Assembly: GCA_017442465.1 (NCBI GenBank)
Contig: JAFRZQ010000306.1
Location: 1 to 14,549, forward strand
Length of the DNA stretch: 14,549 bases
DNA from: Anaerotignum sp.
GTDB taxonomy: Bacteria; Bacillota; Clostridia; Lachnospirales; Anaerotignaceae
Direction of reading: 5' to 3'
The translations under genes and the position numbers were made by a program. The first letter of the stretch is position 1. Every line of letters begins with the position of its first letter. Below the pieces are notes generated by a model that had not been told where the DNA came from, did not search any database, and worked only from the letters and a program-made list of their open reading frames with translations. Positions 13,957-14,549 of this stretch are shown piece by piece.

Positions 13957-14549
13957 ATGAAAAAATTATTTTCTATGCTGTTGACGGCAGCGATGGTAAT
14001 GGGGTTATCCGTTCCCGTCATGGCAGGCGACATGGATGGCAAACTGGTGATTATGCATACAAATGACATCCATGGTCATTATGAAACAACAGAAGAACAG
14101 ATCGGTATTGCCGGTGTGGCAGCACTGAAAAACTATTATGTGGATCAGGGTGCAGAAGTTCTCCTGGTTGACGCAGGGGACTTCTCTCAGGGCACAACAC
14201 TGGTAAACCATGACAAAGGGCTGAAGGCGGCAGCATATCTGGTTGCAGCTGACTACGATGCAGTTTCCCTTGGTAACCATGAATTTGACTTTGGTCAGGA
14301 AGCAGTAAAAGATATTGCAGCAACGCTGAAAGCAGGACGTATCCCTGTTCTGGCTGCAAATATCCTGAAAGCAGGTACAAACGAACCTTATTTTGGTGAC
14401 AATATCGTATTTGAACTGGATGGCATCAAAGTAGGTATGTTCGGTCTGGATACAGCTGAAACACAGACAAAATCTGCTCCCAGCTCTGTAGCAGGCATGA
14501 AATTTTTAGATAAAGAAGAAATGTTTGCTCTGGCACAGGTACAGGTGGA
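13957..14549 (+). CDS. Secreted 5'-nucleotidase family metallophosphoesterase, N-terminal part (3' end outside window)
   Basis: The frame is open to the window end, giving 197 codons of a longer gene. The product starts with a Sec signal peptide (MKKLFSMLLTAAMVMGLS, cleavage likely after Ala23 in PVMA-GD), so it is exported. The calcineurin-like metallophosphoesterase domain follows at once with its metal-binding motifs: HTNDIHGH (Asp37, His39), DAGD (Asp72, Asp75) and GNHEFDFG (Asn107, His108). This is the pattern of the UshA / 5'-nucleotidase and 2',3'-cyclic-nucleotide phosphodiesterase family, which salvage phosphate and nucleosides outside the cell. AAAGGAGGAG at 13941-13950 puts AGGAGG 8 bases before ATG 13957. 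Any C-terminal nucleotidase domain, repeats or wall anchor lies outside the window, so the exact substrate class cannot be given. Confidence 0.93.
   Translation, partial: MKKLFSMLLTAAMVMGLSVPVMAGDMDGKLVIMHTNDIHGHYETTEEQIGIAGVAALKNYYVDQGAEVLLVDAGDFSQGTTLVNHDKGLKAAAYLVAADYDAVSLGNHEFDFGQEAVKDIAATLKAGRIPVLAANILKAGTNEPYFGDNIVFELDGIKVGMFGLDTAETQTKSAPSSVAGMKFLDKEEMFALAQVQV

Overview
The window looks like chromosomal DNA from an anaerobic, Gram-positive, propionate-forming member of the Clostridia. The closest match I can recall is the Anaerotignum / Clostridium propionicum group. Evidence: near-consensus Shine-Dalgarno sites (AGGAGG), moderate AT content, intrinsic terminators with U-tracts, rubrerythrin, a DUF4317 protein, and above all proteins that closely resemble my memory of the C. 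propionicum lactoyl-CoA dehydratase and propionyl-CoA transferase. No mobile element, CRISPR array, tRNA or rRNA was seen. The taxonomic call rests on recall, not on a database search.

Layout. (1) Bases 1-4687, plus strand: the 3' end of a U32-family peptidase gene, then a SEDS glycosyltransferase (FtsW/RodA/SpoVE family), a class B penicillin-binding protein and a patatin-like phospholipase. They are tightly spaced or overlapping and end at an intrinsic terminator: a cell-wall synthesis operon with a lipase at its end. (2) Bases 4688-5339: about 650 bases without a credible protein gene. The first part is AT-rich and holds a perfect 12-base palindrome and an 8-base tandem repeat. It is followed by a strong sigma-A-type promoter and a roughly 200-base leader rich in hairpins. 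(3) Bases 5340-10311, plus strand: the acrylate-pathway operon lcdC-lcdA-lcdB-(hairpin)-pct, ending in a strong terminator. (4) Bases 10292-11749, minus strand: a FAD oxidoreductase with a C-terminal Rieske [2Fe-2S] domain, divergent from (5) a rubrerythrin at 11885-12475. (6) Bases 12513-13742, minus strand: a DUF4317 protein with its own promoter. (7) From 13957 to the window end, plus strand: a secreted 5'-nucleotidase-family metallophosphoesterase, cut off by the window.

How the genes work together. Pct moves CoA from propionyl-CoA (or acetyl-CoA) to lactate. LcdC, a [4Fe-4S] ATP-driven electron injector, activates LcdAB, which dehydrates (R)-lactoyl-CoA to acryloyl-CoA. A reductase with electron-transferring flavoprotein, not present here, would make propionyl-CoA, which Pct recycles. 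LcdA, LcdB and Pct show extreme codon bias, which fits a central and abundantly expressed catabolic pathway. The most interesting unexplained element is the structured leader before lcdC. Two further points are the stem-loop with a GCGA tetraloop but no clean U-tract between lcdB and pct, and the palindrome upstream. Together they suggest layered control of the operon that I cannot match to a known regulatory RNA class.
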